A stretch of 64,000 nt of DNA from Streptococcus pseudopneumoniae (GTDB lineage Bacteria; Bacillota; Bacilli; Lactobacillales; Streptococcaceae), in assembly GCF_001070715.1 (NCBI RefSeq), contig NZ_JVRR01000073.1:24524-88523 (forward strand), in the 5' to 3' direction. The notes below the pieces were generated by a model. The model saw nothing but the letters and a program-made list of their open reading frames with translations. It had not been told where the DNA came from and ran no database searches. This document shows positions 29,901 through 40,031 of this stretch, in pieces; position 1 is the first letter of the stretch, and every line of letters starts with the position of its first letter. A program made the translations under genes and the position numbers.

Positions 29901-30057
29901 TTCGAGAATTTTAGACCAGTATAAAGGCCCAATCCCAGTCATTATCAGGTATGAAGAGGAACAGAAAACAATCGTTTCTCCCCATCATTTTGTAGCTAAA
30001 TCCAATGAATTAGAAGCGAAATTGAATGAAATTGTTATGAAAACGATTTATCGCTAA
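26956..30057 (+). CDS. dnaE: DNA polymerase III alpha subunit DnaE
   Basis: Replicative polymerase of the DnaE type (1033 aa); in Gram-positives it works with PolC, extending primers at the lagging strand. Order: PHP domain at the N-terminus (HLAMMDIDNLYGAFDF), polymerase core with GMGRGSAVGSLVSYAL and the catalytic aspartates in MPDIDIDIPDIYR, the finger region, then an OB-fold (YYIKGKIQSRDGRLQMIAQE). The start is TTG at 26956 with GAGGAG 9 bases before it, giving the MIAQLDTKTVY start I recall; a GTG further up would lie at the transcription start. Own promoter. Confidence 0.93.
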   Translation: MIAQLDTKTVYSFMESVISIEKYVRAAKEYGYTHLAMMDIDNLYGAFDFLEITKKYGIHPLLGLEMTVFVDAQEVNLRFLALSSVGYQQLMKLSTAKMQGEKTWSVLSQYLEDIAVIVPYFEEFESLNLGCDYYIGVYPETLTSEFHHPILPLYRVNAFESRDREVLQVLTAIKENLPLREVPLRSRQDVFISASSLEKLFLERFPQALDNLEKLISGISYDLDTSLKLPRFNPARPAVEELRERAELGLVQKGLTSKEYQERLNQELAVIHDMGFDDYFLVVWDLLRFGRSSGYYMGMGRGSAVGSLVSYALDITGIDPVEKNLIFERFLNRERYTMPDIDIDIPDIYRPDFIRYVGNKYGSKHAAQIVTFSTFGAKQALRDVLKRFGVPEYELSAITKKISFRDNLKSAYEGNLQFRQQINSKLEYQKAFEIACKIEGYPRQTSVHAAGVVISDQDLTNYIPLKHGDEIPLTQYDAHGVEASGLLKMDFLGLRNLTFVQKMQELLAETEGIKIVINEIDLEDKETLALFASGNTKGIFQFEQPGAIRLLKRVQPVCFEDVVATTSLNRPGASDYINNFVARKHGQEEVTVLDPALEDILAPTYGIMLYQEQVMQVAQRFAGFSLGKADILRRAMGKKDASAMHEMRASFIQGSLEAGHTAEKAEQVFDVMEKFAGYGFNRSHAYAYSALAFQLAYFKTHYPAIFYQVMLNSANSDYLTDALEAGFEVAPLSINTIPYHDKIANKSIYLGLKSIKGVSKDLALWILENRPYFNIEDFIAKLPENYLKLPLLEPLVKVGLFDSFEKNRQKVFNNLVNLFDFVKELGSLFGDTIYSWQESEDWTEQEKFYMEQELLGIGVSKHPLQAIANKAIYPITPIGNLSENSYAIILVEVQKIKVIRTKKGESMAFLQVDDSKKKLDVTLFSDLYRQVGQEIKEGAFYYIKGKIQSRDGRLQMIAQEIREAVAERFWIQVKNHESDQEISRILDQYKGPIPVIIRYEEEQKTIVSPHHFVAKSNELEAKLNEIVMKTIYR

Positions 30058-30092
30058 AAATACGGAAAATAGAAGAATTTTAAAATCAAATG

Positions 30093-30101
30093 TGGTATAA
30101 T
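30093..30101 (+). promoter_or_regulatory. Extended -10 promoter of pfkA
   Basis: TGGTATAAT 39 bases before the pfkA ATG; no good -35 is needed with the TGn element. Confidence 0.7.
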
Positions 30102-30133
30102 TAATAAGAATGTTAAAAGAAAAAGGAGCATAA

Positions 30134-31147
<1,014 letters not shown>

Positions 31148-31205
31148 TTCATAATTTAGTTAATGAGACCAAAAGGTCATATATATAAAGGAGTCACAAA
31201 AAATC

Positions 31206-32711
31206 ATGAACAAACGTGTAAAAATCGTTGCAACTTTGGGTCCTGCGGTAGAAATCCGTGGTGGTAAAAAATTCGGTGATGACGGATACTGGGGTGAAAA
31301 ACTTGATGTTGAAGCTTCAGCTAAAAACATTGCTAAATTGATTGAAGCTGGTGCTAACACATTCCGTTTCAACTTCTCACACGGTGACCACCAAGAACAA
31401 GGTGAGCGTATGGCAACTGTTAAACTTGCTGAAAAACTTGCAGGTAAAAAAGTTGGTTTCCTTCTTGATACAAAAGGACCAGAAATCCGTACAGAATTGT
31501 TCGAAGGTGAAGCTAAAGAGTATTCATACAAAACTGGTGAGAAAATCCGTGTTGCAACTAAACAAGGAATCAAATCAACTCGTGAAGTGATTGCATTGAA
31601 CGTTGCTGGTGCTCTTGATATCTATGATGATGTTGAAGTTGGTCGTCAAGTTTTGGTTGACGATGGTAAACTTGGTCTTCGTGTGGTTGCTAAAGATGAC
31701 GCAACTCGTGAATTTGAAGTTGAAGTTGAAAACGATGGTATCATCGCTAAACAAAAAGGTGTGAACATTCCTAACACTAAAATTCCTTTCCCAGCTCTTG
31801 CTGAACGCGATAACGATGATATCCGTTTCGGTCTTGAACAAGGTATCAACTTCATCGCTATTTCATTCGTACGTACTGCAAAAGATGTGAACGAAGTTCG
31901 TGCAATCTGTGAAGAAACTGGAAACGGACATGTTCAATTGTTCGCTAAAATCGAAAACCAACAAGGTATCGATAACTTGGATGAAATTATCGAAGCTGCT
32001 GATGGTATCATGATCGCTCGTGGTGACATGGGTATCGAAGTACCATTCGAAATGGTTCCAGTTTACCAAAAAATGATCATCACTAAAGTCAATGCTGCAG
32101 GTAAAGTTGTTATCACTGCAACAAACATGCTTGAAACAATGACTGAAAAACCACGTGCAACTCGTTCAGAAGTATCAGACGTATTTAACGCTGTTATCGA
32201 CGGAACTGACGCAACAATGCTTTCAGGTGAGTCTGCAAACGGTAAATACCCACTTGAGTCAGTAACTACAATGGCTACAATCGATAAGAACGCTCAAACT
32301 CTTCTTAATGAATACGGACGTTTGAACTCAGATTCATTCGAACGTAACTCTAAGACAGAAGTAATGGCTTCAGCTGTTAAAGATGCTACTAACTCAATGG
32401 ACATTAAATTGGTTGTAACTCTTACTAAGACAGGTCACACTGCACGTTTGATCTCTAAATACCGTCCAAATGCTGATATCTTGGCATTGACATTCGACGA
32501 ATTGACAGAACGTGGATTGATGTTGAACTGGGGTGTTATCCCAATGTTGACAGATGCTCCATCTTCAACTGACGATATGTTCGAAATTGCTGAACGTAAA
32601 GCAGTTGAAGCAGGTCTTGTACAATCTGGTGACGATATCGTTATCGTAGCTGGTGTACCACTTGGAGAAGCTGTACGTACAAACACAATGCGTATCCGTA
32701 CAGTACGCTAA
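31206..32711 (+). CDS. pyk: Pyruvate kinase
   Basis: Last glycolytic ATP-forming step, PEP to pyruvate (501 aa). Motifs: LDTKGPEIRTE, FAKIENQQGIDNLDEI, the signature MIARGDMGIEVP and the Mg/K site region TATNMLETM. Highly biased codon use. Co-transcribed with pfkA is likely; the transcript ends at the hairpin at 32724. Confidence 0.98.
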   Translation: MNKRVKIVATLGPAVEIRGGKKFGDDGYWGEKLDVEASAKNIAKLIEAGANTFRFNFSHGDHQEQGERMATVKLAEKLAGKKVGFLLDTKGPEIRTELFEGEAKEYSYKTGEKIRVATKQGIKSTREVIALNVAGALDIYDDVEVGRQVLVDDGKLGLRVVAKDDATREFEVEVENDGIIAKQKGVNIPNTKIPFPALAERDNDDIRFGLEQGINFIAISFVRTAKDVNEVRAICEETGNGHVQLFAKIENQQGIDNLDEIIEAADGIMIARGDMGIEVPFEMVPVYQKMIITKVNAAGKVVITATNMLETMTEKPRATRSEVSDVFNAVIDGTDATMLSGESANGKYPLESVTTMATIDKNAQTLLNEYGRLNSDSFERNSKTEVMASAVKDATNSMDIKLVVTLTKTGHTARLISKYRPNADILALTFDELTERGLMLNWGVIPMLTDAPSSTDDMFEIAERKAVEAGLVQSGDDIVIVAGVPLGEAVRTNTMRIRTVR

Positions 32712-32723
32712 TTAAAATGAAAA

Positions 32724-32768
32724 AGCCTATCATATCAAGCTTTCTAGCCTGTATGATGGGCTCTTTTT
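32724..32768 (+). terminator. Terminator of pyk
   Basis: AGCC-T-ATCATA / TATGAT-G-GGCT hairpin with a CT5 tail. Confidence 0.85.
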
Positions 32769-32870
32769 GTGATGTGAGTATAAATCCGATTGGTAGTCTT
32801 AGGATCTTCATGCCCAAGCTATGACATGATAGCTTTTAAAGGGATGTTGTTTTTTGAACGAAAATTTCAT
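32744..32870 (-). pseudogene. Degenerate tyrosine-recombinase (integrase) C-terminus
   Basis: On the minus strand the frame reads NNIPLKAIMS, a stop (TAG where Trp/Arg-like residue is expected), then LGHEDPKTTNRIYTHITK and a stop at 32744. LGH-x-x-x-x-T-x-x-x-Y-x-H is the signature around the catalytic His and Tyr of phage/ICE integrases. Upstream the frame is broken by another stop. Only ~40 codons remain. It shows that a mobile element once ended here, with its last codons running into the pyk terminator. Confidence 0.75.
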
Positions 32871-32885
32871 AAAATGTTTAGTTCT

Positions 32886-32974
32886 TATAGTGGATTACAG
32901 CTAGAATAGTACGCTGTGGCTGCTAAAATATTTCTAGAAATTAATTTGTTCATATCTTATTTCAATCTACTATA
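32886..32974. repeat. RUP-like repeat with terminal inverted repeats
   Basis: An 89 bp unit starts TATAGTGGATTACAG and ends TTTCAATCTACTATA, imperfect inverted ends bounded by TA. The internal words (ACGCTGTGGCTGCTAAAATA, TTCATATCTTATTTC) match my memory of RUP, the ~107 bp non-autonomous element linked to IS630-Spn1. Slightly shorter than typical. Confidence 0.7.
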
Positions 32975-32980
32975 ATACAG

Positions 32981-33014
32981 AAAAAAACAACTCCCTGATA
33001 ATTCAAGGAGTTGT
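32981..33014 (-). terminator. Terminator of ldh
   Basis: On the minus strand: ACAACTCC / GGAGTTGT hairpin followed by T7 (complement of the A run at 32981-32987). Confidence 0.88.
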
Positions 33015-33025
33015 CTATAGTTAAA

Positions 33026-34054
<1,029 letters not shown>

Positions 34055-34062
34055 TTATTTTA

Positions 34063-34091
34063 ATTCTATCACTTTTAAAAAGCTTTGTCAC
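34063..34091 (-). promoter_or_regulatory. ldh promoter
   Basis: On the minus strand GTGACA (complement of 34086-34091), 17 bp spacer, TAGAAT (complement of 34063-34068) preceded by TGA. Confidence 0.7.
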
Positions 34092-34113
34092 GGATATGCC
34101 TTTCAGTTCTTGA

Positions 34114-34127
34114 TGTAAACGTTTTAG
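34114..34127 (-). promoter_or_regulatory. cre-like CcpA site upstream of ldh
   Basis: TGTAAACGTTTTAG resembles the cre consensus TGWNANCGNTNWCA in all but the last two positions. It sits 22 bases upstream of the ldh -35, a position typical of CcpA activation. Confidence 0.5.
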
Positions 34128-34160
34128 CTAATTTGGATACCTGAAATATGGCGGACATTA

Positions 34161-34169
34161 TGGTATAAT
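34161..34169 (+). promoter_or_regulatory. Extended -10 promoter of gyrA
   Basis: TGGTATAAT, 37 bases before the gyrA ATG. Confidence 0.75.
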
Positions 34170-34206
34170 ATTATTAATTACTAATAGTGAAATGAGGCAT
34201 TTATTA

Positions 34207-36675
34207 ATGCAGGATAGAAATTTAGTGAATGTCAATCTGACAAAGGAGATGAAGACGAGTTTTATCGACTACGCCATGAGCGTTATCGTAGCGCGGGCTC
34301 TTCCTGATGTTCGAGATGGCTTGAAACCGGTTCACCGTCGGATTCTCTATGGAATGAATGAATTGGGTGTTACTCCAGACAAACCTCATAAAAAATCTGC
34401 TCGTATTACAGGGGATGTCATGGGTAAATATCACCCACACGGGGATTCCTCTATCTATGAAGCCATGGTCCGCATGGCTCAATGGTGGAGCTACCGTTAC
34501 ATGCTTGTAGATGGGCATGGAAACTTTGGTTCCATGGATGGAGATGGTGCTGCCGCCCAGCGTTATACTGAGGCACGTATGAGCAAGATTGCTCTAGAAA
34601 TGCTTCGAGATATCAATAAGAATACGGTTGATTTCGTTGATAACTATGATGCCAATGAACGCGAACCCTTGGTCTTGCCAGCTCGTTTTCCAAATCTTTT
34701 AGTTAATGGAGCAACTGGTATTGCCGTTGGGATGGCGACCAATATTCCGCCTCACAACTTGGGTGAAACCATTGATGCAGTGAAGTTGGTCATGGACAAT
34801 CCTGAAGTGACTACCAAGGACTTAATGGAAGTCTTGCCTGGGCCAGATTTTCCAACAGGTGCCCTTGTCATGGGGAAATCAGGCATTCATAAGGCTTATG
34901 AAACAGGTAAAGGTTCTATTGTCCTTCGTTCTCGTACTGAAATTGAAGAAACTAAGACTGGCCGTGAGCGTATTATTGTAACAGAATTTCCTTACATGGT
35001 CAATAAAACCAAGGTGCATGAGCATATTGTTCGTTTGGTTCAGGAAAAACGTATTGAGGGGATTACAGCAGTACGTGATGAGTCAAACCGTGAAGGTGTG
35101 CGATTTGTTATCGAAGTTAAGCGCGATGCCTCAGCCAATGTTATCCTCAACAATCTCTTCAAGATGACCCAGATGCAAACCAATTTTGGTTTTAATATGT
35201 TGGCGATTCAAAATGGTGTACCGAAGATTTTGTCTCTTCGTCAGATTTTGGATGCTTATATCGAACATCAAAAAGAAGTGGTTGTTCGTCGGACTCGTTT
35301 TGATAAGGAAAAAGCGGAAGCTCGTGCTCATATCTTAGAAGGTCTCTTGATTGCGCTAGACCATATCGACGAAGTGATTCGTATCATCCGTTCTAGTGAA
35401 ACGGATGCGGAAGCACAAGCTGAGTTGATGAGTAAGTTCAAGCTTTCTGAACGTCAAAGTCAGGCTATACTAGACATGCGTCTTCGTCGTTTGACAGGCT
35501 TGGAACGTGATAAGATTCAGTCTGAATATGATGACCTCTTGGCTCTGATTGCGGATTTAGCAGATATTCTTGCTAAGCCAGAACGTGTTTCTCAAATTAT
35601 CAAGGATGAATTAGATGAAGTCAAGCGTAAGTTTGGCGACCAACGTCGTACAGAATTGATGGTCGGTGAAGTCTTGAGTCTTGAAGATGAGGACTTGATT
35701 GAAGAATCGGATGTCTTGATTACGCTTTCTAACAAGGGATACATTAAACGTCTGGACCAAGCTGAGTTTACTGCTCAAAAACGTGGTGGCCGCGGTGTTC
35801 AAGGAACAGGTGTCAAAGATGACGATTTTGTTCGTGAGTTAGTGTCAACTAGCACCCATGATCACCTGCTCTTCTTTACAAATAAAGGACGTGTCTATCG
35901 TCTTAAAGGTTATGAAATTCCTGAGTATGGTCGGACAGCCAAAGGACTACCAGTAGTTAATCTCTTGAAATTGGATGAAGGTGAAAGTATTCAGACTATT
36001 ATCAATGTTGAGTCTGAACGCAGTGATGACGCTTATCTCTTCTTTACAACTCGTCATGGTATTGTGAAGAGAACCAGCGTTAAGGAATTTGCTAACATTC
36101 GTCAAAATGGACTTAAAGCACTGAATCTTAAAGATGAAGATGAGCTAATTAATGTCTTGTTGACGGAAGAAGATACGGATATTATTATTGGTACCAAGTT
36201 TGGCTATGCAGTTCGCTTTAATCAATCAGCCGTTCGTGGCATGAGTCGTATCGCCACAGGTGTGAAAGGTGTGAATCTCCGTGAGGGAGACACAGTAGTT
36301 GGTGCTAGCGTAATTACTGATCAAGACGAGGTTCTTATCATCACAGAAAAAGGATATGGTAAGCGTACAGTCGCGACCGAATATCCAACAAAAGGTCGTG
36401 GTGGTAAAGGGATGAAGACGGCTAATGTGGCTGAAAAAAATGGTCCTCTATCAGGTCTCTTGACTGTGAAAGGTGATGAAGACTTGATGATTATCACTGA
36501 TACAGGTGTCATGATTCGAACCAATGTTGCCAATATTTCACAAACAGGACGCTCAACTATGGGAGTTAAAGTAATGCGTCTGGATCAAGATGCTAAAATT
36601 GTGACCTTTACAACGGTTGCAGCGGCAGAAAAAGAAGAAGTTGGGACAGAAAACGAAACAGAAGGTGAAGCATAA
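34207..36675 (+). CDS. gyrA: DNA gyrase subunit A
   Basis: Breakage-reunion subunit of gyrase (822 aa). ATG 34207 is chosen over one at 34192 because it gives MQDRNLVNV and puts the quinolone region at the standard numbers. The QRDR is wild-type: Ser81 and Glu85 in [13 protein letters not shown]. Gly114 is present in [16 protein letters not shown], and catalytic Tyr120 follows. The C-terminal beta-pinwheel contains the GyrA box [10 protein letters not shown]. srtA overlaps its stop by one base. Confidence 0.97.
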   Translation: MQDRNLVNVNLTKEMKTSFIDYAMSVIVARALPDVRDGLKPVHRRILYGMNELGVTPDKPHKKSARITGDVMGKYHPHGDSSIYEAMVRMAQWWSYRYMLVDGHGNFGSMDGDGAAAQRYTEARMSKIALEMLRDINKNTVDFVDNYDANEREPLVLPARFPNLLVNGATGIAVGMATNIPPHNLGETIDAVKLVMDNPEVTTKDLMEVLPGPDFPTGALVMGKSGIHKAYETGKGSIVLRSRTEIEETKTGRERIIVTEFPYMVNKTKVHEHIVRLVQEKRIEGITAVRDESNREGVRFVIEVKRDASANVILNNLFKMTQMQTNFGFNMLAIQNGVPKILSLRQILDAYIEHQKEVVVRRTRFDKEKAEARAHILEGLLIALDHIDEVIRIIRSSETDAEAQAELMSKFKLSERQSQAILDMRLRRLTGLERDKIQSEYDDLLALIADLADILAKPERVSQIIKDELDEVKRKFGDQRRTELMVGEVLSLEDEDLIEESDVLITLSNKGYIKRLDQAEFTAQKRGGRGVQGTGVKDDDFVRELVSTSTHDHLLFFTNKGRVYRLKGYEIPEYGRTAKGLPVVNLLKLDEGESIQTIINVESERSDDAYLFFTTRHGIVKRTSVKEFANIRQNGLKALNLKDEDELINVLLTEEDTDIIIGTKFGYAVRFNQSAVRGMSRIATGVKGVNLREGDTVVGASVITDQDEVLIITEKGYGKRTVATEYPTKGRGGKGMKTANVAEKNGPLSGLLTVKGDEDLMIITDTGVMIRTNVANISQTGRSTMGVKVMRLDQDAKIVTFTTVAAAEKEEVGTENETEGEA

Positions 36676-37418
36676 TGTCTCAAAAAAATAATAAAAAGAA
36701 AAACAAACGAAAAAATCTGCTGACAAATATCCTAGCAGGATTTCTGATACTACTATCAATTGCTTTGATTTTTAATGCTAAAATTCGTGATATTTTCATA
36801 GTTTGGAATACCAATAAGTACCAAGTTAGTCAGGTATCAAAAGAAAAAATAGAAGAAAATCAGGATACAGAAGGAAATTTTGATTTTGATTCTGTCAATG
36901 CTATCTCTTCGGAAGCTGTTCTAGCTTCTCAATGGGATGCTCAAAAATTACCAGTTATCGGCGGAATTGCAGTTCCTGAATTAGAAATGAATCTGCCAAT
37001 TTTTAAAGGGCTTGATAATGTCAATCTCTTCTATGGTGCTGGTACGATGAAACGCGATCAAGTGATGGGGAAAGGAAATTATAGTCTAGCTAGTCATCAT
37101 ATTTTTGGTGTCAATAATGCTAATAAAATGTTATTTTCTCCTTTAGATAACGCTAAAAATGGTATGAAGATTTATCTAACCGATAAGGATAAAGTTTATA
37201 CTTATGAAATACGTGAAGTCAAACGTGTTACACCGGATCGTGTTGATGAAGTTGATGATAGAGAAGGGGTTGATGAGATTACATTAGTAACCTGTGAAGA
37301 CCTTGCTGCTACAGAACGTATTATTGTAAAAGGTAATTTGAAAGAAACAAAAGATTATTCACAAACATCTGATGAAATCCTAACAGCTTTCAACCAACCA
37401 TATAAACAATTCTATTAA
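36675..37418 (+). CDS. srtA: Class A sortase
   Basis: Membrane-bound transpeptidase that links LPXTG proteins to peptidoglycan (247 aa). An N-terminal signal-anchor (NILAGFLILLSIALIFNAKI, residues 18-37) follows a very basic start. The catalytic triad is His141 (SHHIF), Cys207 (TLVTCED) and Arg215, the same numbers as pneumococcal SrtA. The start codon overlaps the gyrA stop, so it is translationally coupled to gyrA. A strong terminator follows. Confidence 0.97.
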   Translation: MSQKNNKKKNKRKNLLTNILAGFLILLSIALIFNAKIRDIFIVWNTNKYQVSQVSKEKIEENQDTEGNFDFDSVNAISSEAVLASQWDAQKLPVIGGIAVPELEMNLPIFKGLDNVNLFYGAGTMKRDQVMGKGNYSLASHHIFGVNNANKMLFSPLDNAKNGMKIYLTDKDKVYTYEIREVKRVTPDRVDEVDDREGVDEITLVTCEDLAATERIIVKGNLKETKDYSQTSDEILTAFNQPYKQFY

Positions 37419-37421
37419 TAC

Positions 37422-37455
37422 AAATCAGTGAAATCATGGATTTCACTGATTTTTT
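37422..37455 (+). terminator. Terminator of gyrA-srtA
   Basis: Perfect 13 bp stem AATCAGTGAAATC / GATTTCACTGATT, ATG loop, then T4. Confidence 0.9.
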
Positions 37456-37489
37456 AAGATTTTTATAAAAATAAACTTTTATGAAATAC

Positions 37490-37527
37490 AGAAAACGCTT
37501 CCTTAATTCTAAAGTTTATGTTATAAT
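37490..37527 (+). promoter_or_regulatory. FNT gene promoter with cre-like site
   Basis: Extended -10 TGTTATAAT at 37519-37527. AGAAAACGCTTCCT (37490-37503) has the cre core AAAACGCTT, with three mismatches to the full consensus, and overlaps the expected -35. Confidence 0.5.
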
Positions 37528-37556
37528 TATCACAAATAAAAGTTTAGGAGTTTATT

Positions 37557-38354
37557 ATGGTTTCTTCAGAATTTATCTCAAAGATTGAATTTGCTTGCAA
37601 GAAGAAGGAAAGTCTTTATAATAAAAGCAAATTTAAGTATGCGATTCGTTCGATGTTCGCAGGTGCATTTTTAACCTTTAGTACTGCTGCAGGTGCAGTT
37701 GGGGCTGACTTGATTAACAAAATTGCACCAGGTAGTGGACGTTTCCTCTTCCCATTCGTTTTTGCTTGGGGTTTGGCCTACATTGTTTTCTTGAATGCCG
37801 AGTTGGTAACATCAAACATGATGTTCTTGACTGCTGGTAGTTTCTTGAAAAAAATCTCTTGGAGAAAAACAGCTGAGATTTTACTTTACTGTACCTTGTT
37901 CAACCTTATCGGAGCTTTGATAGCAGGTTGGGGCTTTGCTCACTCAGCAGCCTATGCACATCTGACTCACGATAGTTTCATCTCAGGGGTTGTTGAGATG
38001 AAGTTAGGCCGCTCAAATGAATTAATCTTGCTTGAGGCGATTTTGGCAAATATTTTCGTAAATATTGCGATTCTTTCATTTGTTTTGGTCAAAGATGGTG
38101 GTGCCAAACTTTGGCTTGTTTTATCAGCAATTTACATGTTTGTATTCTTAACAAACGAGCACATCGCTGCTAACTTTGCTTCTTTTGCGATTGTAAAATT
38201 CAGTGTTGCTGCGGATTCAATTGCTAATTTCGGTGTTGGAAATATGCTTCGTCACTGGGGTGTAACCTTCGTTGGAAACTTAATTGGTGGTGGTCTCTTG
38301 ATGGGTCTTCCATATGCCTTCCTCAATAAAAATGAAGATACTTATGTAGATTAA
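37557..38354 (+). CDS. Formate/nitrite transporter (FNT) family channel
   Basis: Polytopic membrane protein (265 aa, six predicted helices) of the FocA/NirC family. Family motifs: MFAGAFLTFSTAAGAVGAD (first helix), NAELVTSNMMFLTAGSF, and FLTNEHIAANFASF carrying the conserved pore His-Asn region. In a fermenting streptococcus formate export from pyruvate formate-lyase is the likely role, but this is inference. It has its own promoter and terminator. Confidence 0.88.
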   Translation: MVSSEFISKIEFACKKKESLYNKSKFKYAIRSMFAGAFLTFSTAAGAVGADLINKIAPGSGRFLFPFVFAWGLAYIVFLNAELVTSNMMFLTAGSFLKKISWRKTAEILLYCTLFNLIGALIAGWGFAHSAAYAHLTHDSFISGVVEMKLGRSNELILLEAILANIFVNIAILSFVLVKDGGAKLWLVLSAIYMFVFLTNEHIAANFASFAIVKFSVAADSIANFGVGNMLRHWGVTFVGNLIGGGLLMGLPYAFLNKNEDTYVD

Positions 38355-38394
38355 GAAAATGAGCACGATTGAGTCGTGCTCATTTTCATTTTTT
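38355..38394 (+). terminator. Terminator of the FNT gene
   Basis: GAAAATGAGCACGA / TCGTGCTCATTTTC perfect 14 bp stem with ATTTTTT tail. Confidence 0.92.
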
Positions 38395-38399
38395 AAATA

Positions 38400-38552
38400 A
38401 TACTCTTCGAAAATCTCTTCAAACCTCGTCAACGTCTCCTTGCCGTAGGTATATGTGACTGACTTCGTCAGTTCTATCTGCAACCTCAAAACAGTGTTTT
38501 GAGCAACCTGCGGCTAGTTTCCTAGTTTGATCTTTGATTTTCATTGAGTATA
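38400..38552 (-). repeat. BOX element (boxA-boxC type)
   Basis: 153 bp from ATACTCTTCGAAAATCTCTT to TTTTCATTGAGTATA, the ends and internal hairpin words (TGACTTCGTCAG, CTCAAAACAGTGTTTTGAG) of streptococcal BOX. No separate boxB copies are visible. The complement of this sequence matches the elements at 53634, 62783 and 63952. Confidence 0.9.
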
Positions 38553-38590
38553 AGGCAATAGCTATTTCTTATATCAAAATATAGAAAACT

Positions 38591-38624
38591 AATATTGGTA
38601 AACTATACCTTAAGGTGCTACAAT
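38591..38624 (+). promoter_or_regulatory. metY promoter with candidate MET-box
   Basis: TTGGTA (38595-38600), 18 bp spacer, TGCTACAAT (38616-38624). AATATTGGTAAACTATA (38591-38607) agrees at 12 of 17 positions with the MtaR/MetR box TATAGTTTSAAACTATA and overlaps the -35. Confidence 0.45.
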
Positions 38625-38655
38625 ATCCTTAATCAAACTATTTGGAGGTCGTTTT

Positions 38656-39936
38656 ATGACTCGTGATTTTAAATTTGAAACTTTGCAATTACATGCTGGT
38701 CAAGTTGTGGATCCAGCTACCAAGTCTCGTGCAGTGCCGATTTATCAAACAACATCCTTTGTTTTTGATGATACGGAGGAGGCTGCAGATCTTTTTGCTT
38801 TGAAGAAAGCGGGGAATATCTATACTCGCATCACCAACCCTACAACAGCTGCCTTTGAAGAAAGAATTGCTGCTCTGGAAGGTGGTGTTGGAGCTCTTGC
38901 AACCGCATCAGGTATGGCTGCAGTGACTTATACGATTTTGGCACTTGCCCATGCTGGTGACCATGTTGTAGCAGCATCAACTATTTACGGTGGGACTTTC
39001 AATCTCTTGAAAGAAACCCTTCCTCGTTATGGGATCACAACAACCTTTGTCGATGTGGATAATTTGGAGGAAGTAGAAGCAGCGATCAAAGACAATACCA
39101 AGCTTGTCTTAATTGAAACCTTGGGCAATCCCTTGATTAACATTCCTGACTTGGAAAAATTGGCTGAGATTGCGCATAAACATCAGATTCCACTTGTTTC
39201 TGACAATACCTTTGCTACACCTTATTTGATTAACGTCTTCTCTCACGGCGTAGATATTGCCATTCATTCTGCGACTAAGTTTATCGGTGGGCATGGTACG
39301 ACTATTGGAGGAGTGATTGTCGATAGTGGTCGTTTTGACTGGGCGGCTTCAGGAAAATTCCCTCAATTTGTTGAGGAAGACCCAAGCTACCACAATTTGA
39401 GCTATACTCGTGATGTAGGTGCGGCTGCCTTTATTATCGCTGTTCGTGTCCAATTGCTTCGTGATACAGGGGCAGCCTTGTCACCATTTAATGCCTTTCT
39501 CTTGCTCCAAGGACTTGAAACCCTTTCACTTCGTGTCGAACGTCATGTGCAAAATGCAGAGAAAATTGTTGATTTCCTTGTAAACCATCCTAAGGTAGAA
39601 AAGGTAAATTATCCAAAACTTGCAGACAGTCCTTATCATGCCTTAGCTGAGAAATACTTGCCTAAAGGTGTGGGTTCAATCTTTACCTTCCATGTCAAAG
39701 GTGGGGAGGCAGAAGCACGCAAGGTAATCGATAATTTGGAAATCTTTTCTGACCTAGCAAACGTGGCAGATGCTAAATCGCTTGTTGTCCATCCAGCAAC
39801 AACCACTCACGGTCAATTGTCAGAAAAAGACCTAGAAGCGGCAGGTGTCACACCAAACCAAATTCGTTTGTCTATCGGACTTGAAAATGTAGATGATTTG
39901 ATTGAAGACTTGCGCTTGGCCTTGGAAAAAATTTAA
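38656..39936 (+). CDS. metY: O-acetylhomoserine sulfhydrylase (MetY-type)
   Basis: PLP-dependent enzyme of the Cys/Met metabolism family (426 aa) making homocysteine from O-acetylhomoserine and sulfide. Features: TLQLHAGQVVDPATKSRAVP start, YTRITNPTTAAFEERIAALEGG, PLP lysine K208 in HSATKFIGGHGT, and the longer middle insertion (SYHNLSYTRDVGAAAF) that separates MetY from MetB/MetC. GGAGGT precedes the ATG. Stands alone with its own promoter. O-acetylserine activity (cysteine synthesis) cannot be excluded. Confidence 0.9.
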   Translation: MTRDFKFETLQLHAGQVVDPATKSRAVPIYQTTSFVFDDTEEAADLFALKKAGNIYTRITNPTTAAFEERIAALEGGVGALATASGMAAVTYTILALAHAGDHVVAASTIYGGTFNLLKETLPRYGITTTFVDVDNLEEVEAAIKDNTKLVLIETLGNPLINIPDLEKLAEIAHKHQIPLVSDNTFATPYLINVFSHGVDIAIHSATKFIGGHGTTIGGVIVDSGRFDWAASGKFPQFVEEDPSYHNLSYTRDVGAAAFIIAVRVQLLRDTGAALSPFNAFLLLQGLETLSLRVERHVQNAEKIVDFLVNHPKVEKVNYPKLADSPYHALAEKYLPKGVGSIFTFHVKGGEAEARKVIDNLEIFSDLANVADAKSLVVHPATTTHGQLSEKDLEAAGVTPNQIRLSIGLENVDDLIEDLRLALEKI

Positions 39937-39949
39937 AGTAAAAGAAGAT

Positions 39950-39985
39950 AAACAGTGGGTTTCGACTCGCTGTTTTTGATTTTTC
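39950..39985 (+). terminator. Terminator of metY
   Basis: AAACAGTG / CGCTGTTT hairpin followed by TTGATTTTT. Confidence 0.75.
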
Positions 39986-39993
39986 CTCAGGCA

Positions 39994-40002
39994 TGATATA
40001 AT
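39994..40002 (+). promoter_or_regulatory. Extended -10 promoter of the DUF2130 gene
   Basis: TGATATAAT, 29 bases before the ATG. Confidence 0.65.
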
Positions 40003-40031
40003 GGTTACAGAAGCCTAGAAAGAGGAACGTT

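Noticed and set aside
34192..34206. Upstream ATG extending GyrA by five residues
   Set aside because: It would shift QRDR numbering from Ser81/Glu85, and MQDRNLVNV is the family start.
38400..38552. Possible CRISPR-like or IS sequence
   Set aside because: It is a BOX element; no regular repeat-spacer array and no transposase were seen anywhere in the window.
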